Virus record (IMG/VR): IMGVR_UViG_3300030616_000042
Coordinates: 1-45,342 of that record
DNA from: a virus
Strand: one strand, 5' to 3'
Length of the DNA stretch: 45,342 bases
Part shown: positions 30,882-39,440 of the stretch, piece after piece
Numbering within the stretch: the first letter of the stretch is position 1
How the letters are laid out: each line of letters opens with the position of its first letter
Notes under the pieces: generated by a model
Seen by the model: the letters and a program-made list of their open reading frames with translations, nothing else
Told to the model about the DNA's origin: nothing
Databases searched by the model: none
Translations under genes and position numbers: made by a program

Positions 30882-31934
30882 TTACGAAGTTGAGAATTTT
30901 GATCCCGTGAAGAATCTCCAGTTATGGAAACAGCAACCTATAGACCACTCAATCGTGGCACAATATGTCCTGTTACGTTCATCCTCAAAGAAATTCAGTT
31001 TCGGCTCTAAACCCATAAGTGCGTAAACACCTTTTTTCTTGCAACCGAAGAAATACGCATCTGTATCGGTAAGGAAATCCCACCTTACAGGCTGTACGTA
31101 GTTATTCAGTACGTTGGTGTCGTTATCGTCACTTCCGGGAATATTCACTGATTCCAAAAGTCTACGGATTGTAAATTCAAGCTGTTGAGGATAAAGGACG
31201 TAGTTCATTCTAATAGAAATCACTTCGTCGTTTTCATCCCTGTTGTTTGTTCCCTGTGCAAGATTCAAGATTGTTTCAAAGTTGTCTGCGGTCGCTTCAA
31301 GTGCGTGACCGTTATAATATGTCCCTCCACCCTTAGAAGAACGGGTATTATTAGACAAATTGAACAAAGGCTCTGCATCATACAGTACGTCTCCGCTAGA
31401 GTCTGTTACAGCACCAGATTCCGGTGTACCATTGAAATACCTGTGTCCAGCAGTCTTTCCGCCTTCATTGAAGAAAGTCGCAAAGAATGTGTTACGGGTA
31501 GTTTTAAGGCTTCCACCCCAAATCCTGGCCTGTTCTTTTGTGATGTCTTTGATTTTCTGGTGATAGTTTACCGTGTTCTTGGACACTTCTATCATGTCCG
31601 TGAAAGTAAACATACGAGAATATACCGTATATCCTTCTGTCGGTGTCCTGGGGGAGAAACCCTCTGATTCTGCTGTTTCCCTCATTGTACCCAATCCAAC
31701 TACTGAAGTCGTCTGGAAATATTCTCTTGATTCCTTTTTAACTTCCATTATGTCTCTCCAAGGTTCAGGAGTAAGATCATAATTTTCTGCATCCCACATA
31801 TATCCGTAATTCTCGTCTATCATCCCTTTTGTGAAGTTCTGTGTAAGTCCGATTGCAAAATGGACTGCACCTATTCTTGCCATGAATGACATGAGAATCT
31901 CATATAATCCATCTAAAAGCATTTTTTTAAACAT
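30882..31934 (-). CDS. Major capsid protein (HK97-like)
   Basis: 350 aa. Pattern of HK97-fold capsid proteins: N-terminal helical arm (MFKKMLLDGLYEILMSFMAR), SRMFTFTDMIEVSKNTVNYH (E-loop/spine-helix region), MNYVLYPQQLEFTIRRLLE and PVRWDFLTDTDAYFFGCKK (A-domain), and VYALMGLEPKLNFFEDE near the C-terminus. It has the perfect eight-base GGAGGTGA ribosome binding site, shared only with the two decoration-like genes just upstream, as expected for an abundant virion protein. The hydrophobic N-terminal arm is unusual, but it is not a signal peptide. Confidence 0.85.
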   Translation of the reverse strand: MFKKMLLDGLYEILMSFMARIGAVHFAIGLTQNFTKGMIDENYGYMWDAENYDLTPEPWRDIMEVKKESREYFQTTSVVGLGTMRETAESEGFSPRTPTEGYTVYSRMFTFTDMIEVSKNTVNYHQKIKDITKEQARIWGGSLKTTRNTFFATFFNEGGKTAGHRYFNGTPESGAVTDSSGDVLYDAEPLFNLSNNTRSSKGGGTYYNGHALEATADNFETILNLAQGTNNRDENDEVISIRMNYVLYPQQLEFTIRRLLESVNIPGSDDNDTNVLNNYVQPVRWDFLTDTDAYFFGCKKKGVYALMGLEPKLNFFEDERNRTYCATIEWSIGCCFHNWRFFTGSKFSTS

Positions 31935-31963
31935 TGTAAATTCACCTCCGTTTTAATTCGCTA

Positions 31964-32476
31964 TTACGCAAGTCCTTTAGCACAAATTACGCTTGCTGTA
32001 GTTCCCGTTATATTCCTTCTCGTTATCACTGTGTTGTTAGCAGAATCAGCTTCATAAGCTCTGAAGTCTACTATCTGCAATATGTCGTATGTACTGGCAT
32101 CAAGGTCAGCATACTGCACATTACTTGTTACCACTATATCACAGCTTTCCCACAATACGTCCAGAAGATCCGCTGCAGACTGTGCTGCATCTATAGGCAT
32201 TTCATAGATTGTGTCTAATGAAATATCTACATTAATCTTCGTTACTTCGTCTGTAGAGCTGGTTGTAATAGCACCACACATTGCCCATCCGTTTATATTA
32301 GTAGTAGTCGCTCCGCATACCACCACTCTTCCAGCATCAGCATCGTTTGATACCCATTTTCCACCGCTATTAGTGAATACTTCGCTTGCACCCGTAGGTA
32401 CGTTTATCACTATAGGATTTCCTGCTATCAAACCAAATACTAATGGTCTTTTGTGTAATTCTGATGTCTTTCCCAT
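31964..32476 (-). CDS. Capsid decoration-like protein, paralogue 2
   Basis: 170 aa, beta-rich, about 70% identical by eye to the protein encoded by the adjacent gene. KRPLVFGLIAGNPIVINVPT, DADAGRVVVCG and IYEMPIDAAQSAADLLDVLW are shared cores. Placed immediately before the capsid gene with the same GGAGGTGA ribosome binding site, as for cement/decoration proteins made in capsid-like amounts. The two copies differ most in the middle (TTTNINGWAMCG). Confidence 0.65.
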   Translation of the reverse strand: MGKTSELHKRPLVFGLIAGNPIVINVPTGASEVFTNSGGKWVSNDADAGRVVVCGATTTNINGWAMCGAITTSSTDEVTKINVDISLDTIYEMPIDAAQSAADLLDVLWESCDIVVTSNVQYADLDASTYDILQIVDFRAYEADSANNTVITRRNITGTTASVICAKGLA

Positions 32477-32502
32477 TATTTGCTCACCTCCATTTTGTCT
32501 CT

Positions 32503-33015
32503 CTAATCACCTGCACCCTTTGCGGTTATTACGCTTGCCGTAGTTCCTGTTATATTTCTTCTCACTATCACAGTGTTATTAGCAGAATCAGACAAATATG
32601 CTCTAAAGTCTACTATCTGTAATACGTCAGTTGAGCTTGCGTCAAGATCCGCATACTGGTACGTGTCTACAGCTATATCACAGCTTTCCCACAGTAAATC
32701 AAGCAAATCAGCAGCAGATTGTGCTGCGTCTATCGGCATTTCGTAAAGTGTATTTAGTGAAATGTCTATATCTATCTTTGTTGCTTCCTCTGTAGCAGAG
32801 CATGTTTTATCGCCTACCATCGCCCATCCGTCTATGACAGCGGCACTTGCCCCTGCCGAAATTACCCTTCCGGCATCAGCGTCGTGTGTAACCCATTTAC
32901 CACTAAGGTTATAAAACACTTCATCTGCTCCTGTAGGAACATTTATCACTATAGGCGTTCCAGCTACTAATCCAAAAACAAGTGGCCTTTTGTGTGACTC
33001 TGAAGTTTTTGCCAT
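32503..33015 (-). CDS. Capsid decoration-like protein, paralogue 1
   Basis: 170 aa, tandem duplicate of the 31964-32476 gene; KRPLVFGLVAGTPIVINVPT, DADAGRVISAG and LYEMPIDAAQSAADLLDLLW align without gaps. GGAGGTGA ribosome binding site. Located between scaffold and capsid. A two-copy cement could sit on different lattice positions (for example hexons and quasi-axes); this is inference. Confidence 0.65.
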   Translation of the reverse strand: MAKTSESHKRPLVFGLVAGTPIVINVPTGADEVFYNLSGKWVTHDADAGRVISAGASAAVIDGWAMVGDKTCSATEEATKIDIDISLNTLYEMPIDAAQSAADLLDLLWESCDIAVDTYQYADLDASSTDVLQIVDFRAYLSDSANNTVIVRRNITGTTASVITAKGAGD

Positions 33016-33032
33016 TATGTACTCACCTCCGC

Positions 33033-33794
33033 TTATTTCTTAGATTTCCCAAACCTCTTTTCGTAAAGGTCATATATCTCTTCTGGAGTATGGTCTAAGT
33101 CAAGATCCATCTCTTTAGCCCATGTTTTCATCTCTGATGTCAATGTAGTTCTTTTAGCTGGTTTTTCGGGTGCTTTAGGCTTTATTGTTGTTGTTCGGCT
33201 CTGTGGCACCTTCTTCAGTACTTCTGGCACTTCCGCCTCGGGCTCTTTAGGTTTTCGGATTATGTCAAAAGCTACGTCTTTCACTACCAGCTCAACTGCA
33301 CGTAAACTCTTTAAAGAGTCTGTCTTTTTTAGATGTTTTCTTACGTTCTTTTCAAGCTCGGTTCTATGTAATTCTAGTTCCGGGTACCTGTCAATTACGT
33401 CATCTAAATTGGACTGGAATTTCCTTTCCGCATATTCTCGTTCTTGTTCGTATTGGCTTATTCCCTCTCGCACTTTACGGTCAATAGCAGCCAGTGTCCT
33501 TCTATCCGAACCTTCTTTAGCCTCACGGTCAGCCCAATACTTTTCAGCATTTTCGCTTTCGTCGTTAGGATCATAAGATACAGATTGGGGCACTGGAGAA
33601 ATGTCCTTTTCCTCTTCAAGTCTACGAATTTTCTTACGCAATCTTTCCATTTCCAGTTCACGGTTCTTTTCAGGTACTTTCGGTGTCTCTTTGGGTGTTT
33701 CAGGTGTCTCGGGCTCTTCTGGTGTCTCTACTGTTTCCTTTTCTACCGGTTCCTGGTTTTCTGGTGTTTCATTGTTCTTGATTGCTTCGTCCAT
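33033..33794 (-). CDS. Scaffold protein
   Basis: 253 aa: disordered Pro/Glu/Thr N-terminus (about 10-45), coiled segment (LEMERLRKKIRRLEEEKD), a central helical part ending VVKDVAFDIIRKP, a Pro/Lys linker and a C-terminal helical domain (SEMKTWAKEMDLDLD to the end). This composition and position, just upstream of capsid genes, is that of phage scaffolds. AAGGAGG before ATG. Confidence 0.75.
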   Translation of the reverse strand: MDEAIKNNETPENQEPVEKETVETPEEPETPETPKETPKVPEKNRELEMERLRKKIRRLEEEKDISPVPQSVSYDPNDESENAEKYWADREAKEGSDRRTLAAIDRKVREGISQYEQEREYAERKFQSNLDDVIDRYPELELHRTELEKNVRKHLKKTDSLKSLRAVELVVKDVAFDIIRKPKEPEAEVPEVLKKVPQSRTTTIKPKAPEKPAKRTTLTSEMKTWAKEMDLDLDHTPEEIYDLYEKRFGKSKK

Positions 33795-33877
33795 TTGCTT
33801 CCTCCTTAGTTTTATTACGCCAGTTCTCTACGCCCACTGGGAAGGGGTACTAAGAGAGTTCCCTGTAATTCAAAGAA

Positions 33878-34192
33878 CTATCTTGACTTTATTTTTTTAT
33901 ATCTTTCTACTGATATACCTAATTCCTCTGCCTTTTGTCTTTCGGGTTTTTTGTTAAGTACGTCACCCTCTTTTATTTCTATTACGTATGTCTTTTCGTC
34001 TTTCAGCTTTTCAGGATGCTCGTTATAGTCTACTTCACCTTCGGGTTGCATTGGCATTGTTACCTTTGCTACCCTGCCCTTAAATGTTACCTCTATATCG
34101 TCGTTCTCGTTAAAATCGCCTACTTCTTCAAAGTTCTGGTTGCTTATTGTTATGAAATACGCTTTACCGTTCTTTCCTGTAATGTCTTGCAT
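33878..34192 (-). CDS. Hypothetical head-region protein (104 aa)
   Basis: Beta-rich first half (YFITISNQNFEEVGDFNEND, IEVTFKGRVAKVTMP), then acidic and Lys-rich end. Coupled to the upstream gene by one-base overlap; 83 untranslated bases separate it from the scaffold. Unrecognised. Confidence 0.6.
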   Translation of the reverse strand: MQDITGKNGKAYFITISNQNFEEVGDFNENDDIEVTFKGRVAKVTMPMQPEGEVDYNEHPEKLKDEKTYVIEIKEGDVLNKKPERQKAEELGISVERYKKIKSR

Positions 34193-34572
34193 TATTCCCC
34201 CCTGTAATATCCTTCTTTTCTTATCTGGTTCTGTCTGTCTATATTTTGTTTATATTCTTCAAGTTTACTTGTGTATGTTTCTGGTGCGTCCAGTATTAGT
34301 CTGGCCTGATGGATTCTACCTGATATAAACGCTGCATCTAATGCACTCTTTCTCGGATCTCTTGTGTCCGTACCTACTATTACAAGTTCATCCTTACATA
34401 GGTTTATGCTAAATTCAATTAACTTTTTGAAAGGTTCATATCTTTTATCAAGGAGCATCTCTCCGGCCATTTTTGCCATCTCTTTTATAGACTGCTCTTC
34501 TGCTATGGCTTCTTCTTCGTGTTTCTTTTTCTGTTCTTCCTGTTTCTTGTGATACTGTCTTTTCTTGTTCAT
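34192..34572 (-). CDS. Hypothetical helical protein (126 aa)
   Basis: Lys/Glu/Gln-rich coiled N-terminus (KKRQYHKKQEEQKKKHEEE), then a helical domain with MLLDKRYEPFKKLIEFSINL and FISGRIHQARLIL. Situated between the portal and the scaffold. No family recognised. Confidence 0.6.
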   Translation of the reverse strand: MNKKRQYHKKQEEQKKKHEEEAIAEEQSIKEMAKMAGEMLLDKRYEPFKKLIEFSINLCKDELVIVGTDTRDPRKSALDAAFISGRIHQARLILDAPETYTSKLEEYKQNIDRQNQIRKEGYYRGE

Positions 34573-34584
34573 AAATCCCCCTGT

Positions 34585-34716
34585 TTAGCCCTTTCTATAC
34601 CTTCCCTTACCTCTGCCACCGCCTCGGCCATGTCCCGGCCCGCCACGTCTACATCCACCCCTGTTACGGTTCCTTCTGCGTCTGCCTCTTCCACATCCTC
34701 TTCCAAATCCAAACAT
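34585..34716 (-). CDS. Arg/Gly-rich peptide (43 aa), with an alternative overlapping frame
   Basis: ATG at 34716 with GAGGTG directly before ATAT-ATG. The peptide consists almost entirely of RG/RGG repeats (MFGFGRGCGRGRRRRNRNRG, then GCRRGGPGHGRGGGRGKGRY), as in RNA/DNA-binding RGG tails. A second frame of 53 codons over the same DNA (ATG at 34730, acidic, ends in ATGA with the next gene) is the alternative, but it has no ribosome binding site. The stretch is far richer in G+C than the rest of the window. Confidence 0.5.
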   Translation of the reverse strand: MFGFGRGCGRGRRRRNRNRGGCRRGGPGHGRGGGRGKGRYRKG

Positions 34717-34719
34717 ATA

Positions 34720-34953
34720 TCACCTCGCATATCTTAATGATTTTATTATCATGTCCCTGTTACCTATACATCTTAATTCGCCTGCTGTCAGTATGAATAT
34801 GTCGTCTTCGTACAAGTACATTGTATATCTGTGCAAATTTATTGGACAAAACTGGTTAAATAACGTCTCGTTAAATTTAGGGTTATCAGTTTCAAATTCT
34901 GCCAGACCTACTTTTCTTGCCAGCTCTATTAATTCAAATACCTTATCTCGCAT
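34720..34953 (-). CDS. Hypothetical protein after portal gene (77 aa)
   Basis: Small alpha/beta protein (LIELARKVGLAEFETDNP, MYLYEDDIFILTAGELRC). Its start overlaps the portal 3' end by 11 bp. Unrecognised. Confidence 0.55.
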   Translation of the reverse strand: MRDKVFELIELARKVGLAEFETDNPKFNETLFNQFCPINLHRYTMYLYEDDIFILTAGELRCIGNRDMIIKSLRYAR

Positions 34954-36874
34954 TCCCGCCCTCCGGAGTCATTTCTTCTGGTAGACCTTCTACTCCTGTT
35001 TCCTGTATTTCAGGTGATTTCAGTCGTTTCGTTATCTCGTCCATTGGCTCCTTCGGTGTACCCATCCCTTCGCCTTCTTCCGGGAAAAACTCATCTATAT
35101 AGTTAGGCCATTCACCCTGTGCCCCTCTCAAGAATAGCTGTCCTAGTCTGTTCATCTTTTTAGGATCTTTGCCGAGTATTGAACCCCATATCTTCAGCAT
35201 TGTCGCCATAGTGCTTGTGTCTATGTCGTGCTGTAGGGCTTTGTTTATTGTTAAAGGACTGTTATTAGCTTCATATTCACAAGGTGTGAATAAGTCCTCT
35301 TCGCTTATTTCAAATGTCTTGCCGTCTATTGTCATTTTCTCTATTTTATCTTCTGTACTAAATTCATAAAACTGTTGATAGAGTTTATCTATCATTTCAA
35401 ATAATTGTTCGTTCTTACGGTGTACGCTTCTTATTACTCTGCCTATATGTGAGTTTGTTTCCTGTAATAAGGCCAAGGTCTTACTTGCCGGTGCGTTAGG
35501 ATCTATTTTAGACTCGCCACCGCTTGCATAGTCCGATACCTGGGTTGTAAGGCTACCTTCACGCATTAACATTTCAATAAACTTAAAGTTTTCAGCAGAG
35601 CTTGCATGTATAGGGAAATGCTTTACATTCTCGGCCTTTTTTACCCACCATATCATTGCCGGGCCAAACTTCTGTATTACTTTGTCAGGGTTCTGCGGAT
35701 CGCCTACGGCTGCAAAACTCGGTGCGTTCTTCCATAAGGCCGTATCTGCTGAAGTGTTCCAAAAATCGTTCAGGGCTTTTATTACATGTCTAAGTTCCCA
35801 CCAGAGTCCGTCACCATATATACTGTCTTTACGCTTTTCATATGAATAGTCTATATAGTCCAGCATACCGTGTGCGTATACGTATGTCTTGGATTCTATC
35901 ATACGGTCTTCTACTCTTAGATATGTCATAATAGTCCATCTTGCACCTTTACCATCATAATCATATTTATATCTGGCTTCTACGGCTTCATATACCCTGT
36001 CTAAATATTCGTCGTTTTCACCGTATTTCTCTTTAAGCTCTTCTAAGACCTCTTTATCGTATTTGCCTTCTCTTACGCCCTCTTCTATATCGTGATAGCC
36101 TAAAAGGATTATTTCCGGTACTATACGGTTCTCTTCCAATTCTGTTATGTTAGGTTTAACGTAAAGCTGTTTTATAGGTACATAGCTCACTCTCGCCCTG
36201 TCCCAGACTATCTTAATCTTGTTAGTAAATATCTTTACCGACTCCCCGGACTGAAGTTTACCTAATGCCTTTAAATATGCGTCGCCTTGCTGTTCACCGT
36301 ATTCTTCTATAAATTCTTCTATCTGTTCAGAGCTCCAGAGTTCTATTTCATCTCTCGGTTCTACCCTTGTGTCCCAATAGCCCTTTACAAACCCTGTACC
36401 TTTAACGTACATATCGTCATAGGCCATCATTAAAGGCTCTTCAATCTTTACTCTCTTTATTAGGGTTGCATTAAGCCATTTTTCCTTGTTCTGTAATTTT
36501 TTCTCTATATCCTTGTTACCGGAGTCTTTCGGTCTAGGTTTACATAAAACTAACGGATTAGTAAATACTACCTGGTTAGTCTTGGTAAGTAATACCTTCT
36601 TTTTCTGCTTTACCAGGCCTATATTAAAATTACTGCATAATTCAAAGGGGAAGTCTTTATATGGCATTATGCCGTCTTGGTCGTCATCAGCATCTTCCCA
36701 CTTCTTTTCTATAAAGTCCTCTTTTCTTAATGACTCTACATCACCTATCCAGGCCTCTATATCACGTATTATTAGTGATTCCTTTTCTTGAGTGAGTTTT
36801 ATCTTTTTCCCCAAGGGACTGCTATCTTCACCGCAAATACCTAAGACTACTGCTTTATTATCAATGTTTTTCAT
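34943..36874 (-). CDS. Portal protein
   Basis: 643 aa, the length of podovirus portals. Recognised features: FELCSNFNIGLVKQKKKVLL (stem region), TRVEPRDEIELW, VSYVPIKQLYVKPNI, YEKRKDSIYGDGLWWELRHV followed by IKALNDFWN (crown/stem helices) and SKTLALLQETNSHIGRVIRS. C-terminus acidic and disordered (PEEMTPEGGNAR). Twelve copies form the channel for DNA entry. It sits between terminase and scaffold genes, in the usual order. Confidence 0.8.
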   Translation of the reverse strand: MKNIDNKAVVLGICGEDSSPLGKKIKLTQEKESLIIRDIEAWIGDVESLRKEDFIEKKWEDADDDQDGIMPYKDFPFELCSNFNIGLVKQKKKVLLTKTNQVVFTNPLVLCKPRPKDSGNKDIEKKLQNKEKWLNATLIKRVKIEEPLMMAYDDMYVKGTGFVKGYWDTRVEPRDEIELWSSEQIEEFIEEYGEQQGDAYLKALGKLQSGESVKIFTNKIKIVWDRARVSYVPIKQLYVKPNITELEENRIVPEIILLGYHDIEEGVREGKYDKEVLEELKEKYGENDEYLDRVYEAVEARYKYDYDGKGARWTIMTYLRVEDRMIESKTYVYAHGMLDYIDYSYEKRKDSIYGDGLWWELRHVIKALNDFWNTSADTALWKNAPSFAAVGDPQNPDKVIQKFGPAMIWWVKKAENVKHFPIHASSAENFKFIEMLMREGSLTTQVSDYASGGESKIDPNAPASKTLALLQETNSHIGRVIRSVHRKNEQLFEMIDKLYQQFYEFSTEDKIEKMTIDGKTFEISEEDLFTPCEYEANNSPLTINKALQHDIDTSTMATMLKIWGSILGKDPKKMNRLGQLFLRGAQGEWPNYIDEFFPEEGEGMGTPKEPMDEITKRLKSPEIQETGVEGLPEEMTPEGGNAR

Positions 36875-36949
36875 ATATTGTCCTTGATTACCTGCCTATC
36901 AGTTTATTTCATTATATAATCATATTTGTTTATTTAGTGCCATAAGTCT

Positions 36950-36977
36950 ATTTTATATAAGACTGTGAAATTGTCAT
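36950..36977 (-). promoter_or_regulatory. Candidate promoter upstream of the portal gene
   Basis: Minus strand ATGACA (36977-36972), 16-bp spacer, TAAAAT (36955-36950), in the 99-bp gap before the portal gene. One mismatch per box, so only a moderate candidate. The rest of that gap is AT-rich without other features. Confidence 0.3.
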
Positions 36978-37285
36978 TTTCTGAATATCTTGTTCATTTT
37001 AGGGTTCTTCTTTATATTCTGCAATATATCGTCACTTCTCGGTACCATTATCTTCGGCGTGTTCTCCATTGTATATGCTGCTCTCTTTGATATATAACTG
37101 CTTGCATCTAAAAAGCCCTGCATTATACATGTATCTGCATATGTCTGCGGTCTAGCTAAAAATTCTACCCTGTAAGGAAATACATCTTTTTTTATCTTAA
37201 CGTGTAATTCTATGTATTCATCTGCTTTCTTTTCTGGTTCTACGTCCGTTTTCTTCTCTGCTTCATACTTCTCTTTTTCTTCCAT
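36974..37285 (-). CDS. Hypothetical protein between terminase and portal (103 aa)
   Basis: Acidic coiled N-terminus (EEKEKYEAEKKTDVEPEKKA), then a beta/alpha part (VFPYRVEFLARPQTY, MQGFLDASSYISKRAAYTM). Unrecognised; position suggests a packaging accessory. Confidence 0.6.
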   Translation of the reverse strand: MEEKEKYEAEKKTDVEPEKKADEYIELHVKIKKDVFPYRVEFLARPQTYADTCIMQGFLDASSYISKRAAYTMENTPKIMVPRSDDILQNIKKNPKMNKIFRK

Positions 37286-37309
37286 TATTCCCCCTGTTTA
37301 TGTAAAAGT

Positions 37310-37408
37310 TTACTTTAACTTTATTTTAGCTAAGTGTAATATATTGTCTATTACTGATTTAGCTTTTGCTTTCACTCTTATACGTTTTAATCGTTTTATC
37401 TTGTTCAT
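37310..37408 (-). CDS. Possible 32-aa basic peptide
   Basis: MNKIKRLKRIRVKAKAKSVI, then DNILHLAKIKLK; ATG has AGG seven bases before it and lies inside the 37359-37502 frame. Very basic. Uncertain; could be a leader for the downstream gene. Confidence 0.35.
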   Translation of the reverse strand: MNKIKRLKRIRVKAKAKSVIDNILHLAKIKLK

Positions 37409-37502
37409 TTCCTAGTGCCCTAAATACTTCCCCGTATTCTTTCATTGCACGCTTTATTACCTTGCGTATACGTTTTTTGTCTTTTTCCGTTAGTTTATTC
37501 AT
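37359..37502 (-). CDS. Possible 47-aa basic helical protein
   Basis: ATG at 37502 overlaps the terminase stop (CATGAATAA). Basic helix LTEKDKKRIRKVIKRAMKEY and a Lys/Ser-rich end. No good ribosome binding site close by, so translation would depend on coupling to terminase. Confidence 0.4.
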   Translation of the reverse strand: MNKLTEKDKKRIRKVIKRAMKEYGEVFRALGNEQDKTIKTYKSESKS

Positions 37503-38844
37503 GTTTAATATATACGTCCCTTGGCGGTTTACTATACATTGGAGTGAATACCTGTCTTTTATCCGCTCTAACGCTTGTTTCTGCGTAATCTATCCAATAT
37601 AAGCCCATTATTAAACAGTCTGCTCTATCCGGGCTACGTCCTAACCTCTTTGCTTCCTTTATATCTTCCTTGGCTTCTATTTTAAGTTTCCCGTTCCGGA
37701 ATGTATATTTAATTGCACTTAATTGCTCAAATAGTTCTTTTTCAACGTCTAAATATACTTTGTTCTCTTTTATCTTATCTGCTACACGATCATATGCTAA
37801 TGCTCTTAAATTCAGATATTGCTTCTTTACGTCTTCCTGGTCTTCTTCTATTTCAAAGTTCCTTGAAGCCCCGTTAAACTCTATTACGTTTATTCCTGTC
37901 ATTTCACGGAGTCTATCTACCACTCCGGCCCCTATACCTATACTGTCTATTATTATATCGCTTGCCTTGTGCTTATGTGCCATATACAGACATCTGCTAG
38001 CTGTCTGCATAAGGTCTTGGCCTCTTATATATATATGGTCTAGTATATAGTTGTTCTTTATTACATATATAACGGTTTCATCATCTCCGAACCTTGCGGG
38101 ATCACATGACACTATTATCCTATTACCGATATATTCCTCTTTAGGCACGTTTACGCTCATTTCAAGGTATTTACCTGGTATAAGATAATCACTGATATTA
38201 TCCTCATCATCACTATTAAGGACAAATCTGTTATATATAGCGGGTTTCTTATCTTTCATTAACTCCCAGGTTCTGAATGTGTCTTCTGGGATTACGTCTC
38301 TATTATCGTAACTTGTCGCTGTTATATAGTCTATTAGGTTCTCATTGGTCTGGGGATCTATTAATCCCTCTATTCCGAGCTTATATATCCAATTATGCCC
38401 ATTAGCGTTAGCTAATAATATACCCTGCCTAGATGAGTCCTTACGCCTTAATCGTCCCATTAATAGATAGAATACGTTATCAGTCTCTAGCTCTTCGGCC
38501 TGTTCTATCATGAACGCCCCTAGATTAATGTTCTGTAAGTTCTTCTCGCTAAGCTCTTCCAGGTGTCTGAACATTATTATACTGCCATTAGCGAATTTTA
38601 CCTCTCTAGAGCTATCCGGGGCCATCCCCGTATATGTAGTAAAGTCCTTGATTGTACTGTCTCTTAGATCAGTGTATTCAGCCCTACATATCATTATTAG
38701 GTTGTTCGGGTAGTTCTTAGCTAGATTAAAGCATTTCAATATACCAAAGAGCGTTTTTCCTGTACCCCAGGCCGATTTAATGATAACAAACTTCTTTTTG
38801 CTTTCAAGTACACGTTCCTGGAATGCTTTACATTTAATTTCCAT
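37495..38844 (-). CDS. Terminase large subunit
   Basis: 449 aa packaging motor. Walker A SAWGTGKT (24-31), Walker-B-like GAFMIEQAEEL (110-119), coupling motif ILLANANGHNW; the nuclease domain has D248 (SCDPARFGDDE), D300 (DIIIDSIGIGAG) and a C-terminal SPDRADCLIMGLY. These are the acidic clusters of the RNase-H-like headful-type nuclease. Length and motifs match PBSX/P22-like terminases. Headful packaging would fit the circular permutation suggested by the overlapping window ends. Confidence 0.92.
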   Translation of the reverse strand: MEIKCKAFQERVLESKKKFVIIKSAWGTGKTLFGILKCFNLAKNYPNNLIMICRAEYTDLRDSTIKDFTTYTGMAPDSSREVKFANGSIIMFRHLEELSEKNLQNINLGAFMIEQAEELETDNVFYLLMGRLRRKDSSRQGILLANANGHNWIYKLGIEGLIDPQTNENLIDYITATSYDNRDVIPEDTFRTWELMKDKKPAIYNRFVLNSDDEDNISDYLIPGKYLEMSVNVPKEEYIGNRIIVSCDPARFGDDETVIYVIKNNYILDHIYIRGQDLMQTASRCLYMAHKHKASDIIIDSIGIGAGVVDRLREMTGINVIEFNGASRNFEIEEDQEDVKKQYLNLRALAYDRVADKIKENKVYLDVEKELFEQLSAIKYTFRNGKLKIEAKEDIKEAKRLGRSPDRADCLIMGLYWIDYAETSVRADKRQVFTPMYSKPPRDVYIKHE

Positions 38845-38995
38845 TGATTTACCCTGTTATATACTATATATTACCTATATATACGCTGTTTTACGTGTTT
38901 ATTTGCTTGTTTTATTGTACTAGTGTTATAGTATTATATTGGCTTAGTACTTATATATATTAATGAGCTTACTCTCTTATATACCTATATATGTG
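38845..38995. other. AT-rich gap between terminase genes
   Basis: 151 bp without a convincing gene. It holds two copies of TACCTATATAT and a 6-bp inverted repeat GTACTA (38917-38922) / TAGTAC (38945-38950). Possibly a pac/cos-proximal region, because pac sites often lie in or near the small terminase gene; not demonstrable from sequence. Confidence 0.4.
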
Positions 38996-39352
38996 TTATT
39001 TAGTGTCTTCTATATAGTTTAATACTCTATTAGGGTGTTTCTCTAGTTTCTGGGCCTCTTCCTGTTCTAGTTCGTGCAGTCTTTCCCTGTATTGCTCTAT
39101 TTTCGGCTTGTCTTCCTTATTAGCTTTTATTATTACGATCGGTTCATGTGCGTTTATATCGGCCTCTAGCTTACTAGGTAACATCTTAGCTACTATTTTG
39201 TAGAAGTCCCCCGGGTTAGTCTTAGCCCATTGTTCCAGGTTATACCTTGCCCCCGGATCCTTGGCCTGTAATAGATTGAACACTTTTAAAAAGCTGTCTT
39301 TCAGATTGGTAAATTTATTCCTTGCCCCTTTCGGTCGGCCTTTAAGTTTCAT
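38996..39352 (-). CDS. Terminase small subunit
   Basis: 118 aa. It begins with the basic GRPKGARNKFT motif of small terminases (DNA-binding, resembling an AT-hook-like GRP), followed by helices (LKDSFLKVFNLLQAKDPGAR, FYKIVAKMLPSKLEADI) and a coiled C-terminal part (EQYRERLHELEQEEAQKLEK). First gene of the late operon. Start ATG with GGAT upstream. Confidence 0.8.
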   Translation of the reverse strand: MKLKGRPKGARNKFTNLKDSFLKVFNLLQAKDPGARYNLEQWAKTNPGDFYKIVAKMLPSKLEADINAHEPIVIIKANKEDKPKIEQYRERLHELEQEEAQKLEKHPNRVLNYIEDTK

Positions 39353-39368
39353 TGTTTATCCTTAATAT

Positions 39369-39425
39369 AAAAAAAGCGTATAAAAAATATACCCCGGTTT
39401 CCCTGGTCATATCCCTTATACGCTT
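39369..39425 (-). terminator. Leader terminator/attenuator of the late operon
   Basis: Minus strand AAGCGTATAA (39425-39416), 32-nt loop, TTATACGCTT (39383-39374), then seven T (39375-39369, two shared with the stem). It lies between the late promoter and the small terminase start, so late genes need read-through or antitermination. The 5' arm overlaps the 20-nt element shared with the end-of-operon terminator. Confidence 0.75.
39405..39424 (-). repeat. 20-nt element shared with late terminator (leader copy)
   Basis: Minus strand AGCGTATAAGGGATATGACC, 19 of 20 identical to plus strand 11414-11433. It forms most of the 5' arm and first part of the loop of the leader terminator. Transcribed within about 10 bases of the predicted late start point. 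Confidence 0.85.
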
Positions 39426-39440
39426 GTCTTATCCTTACAT

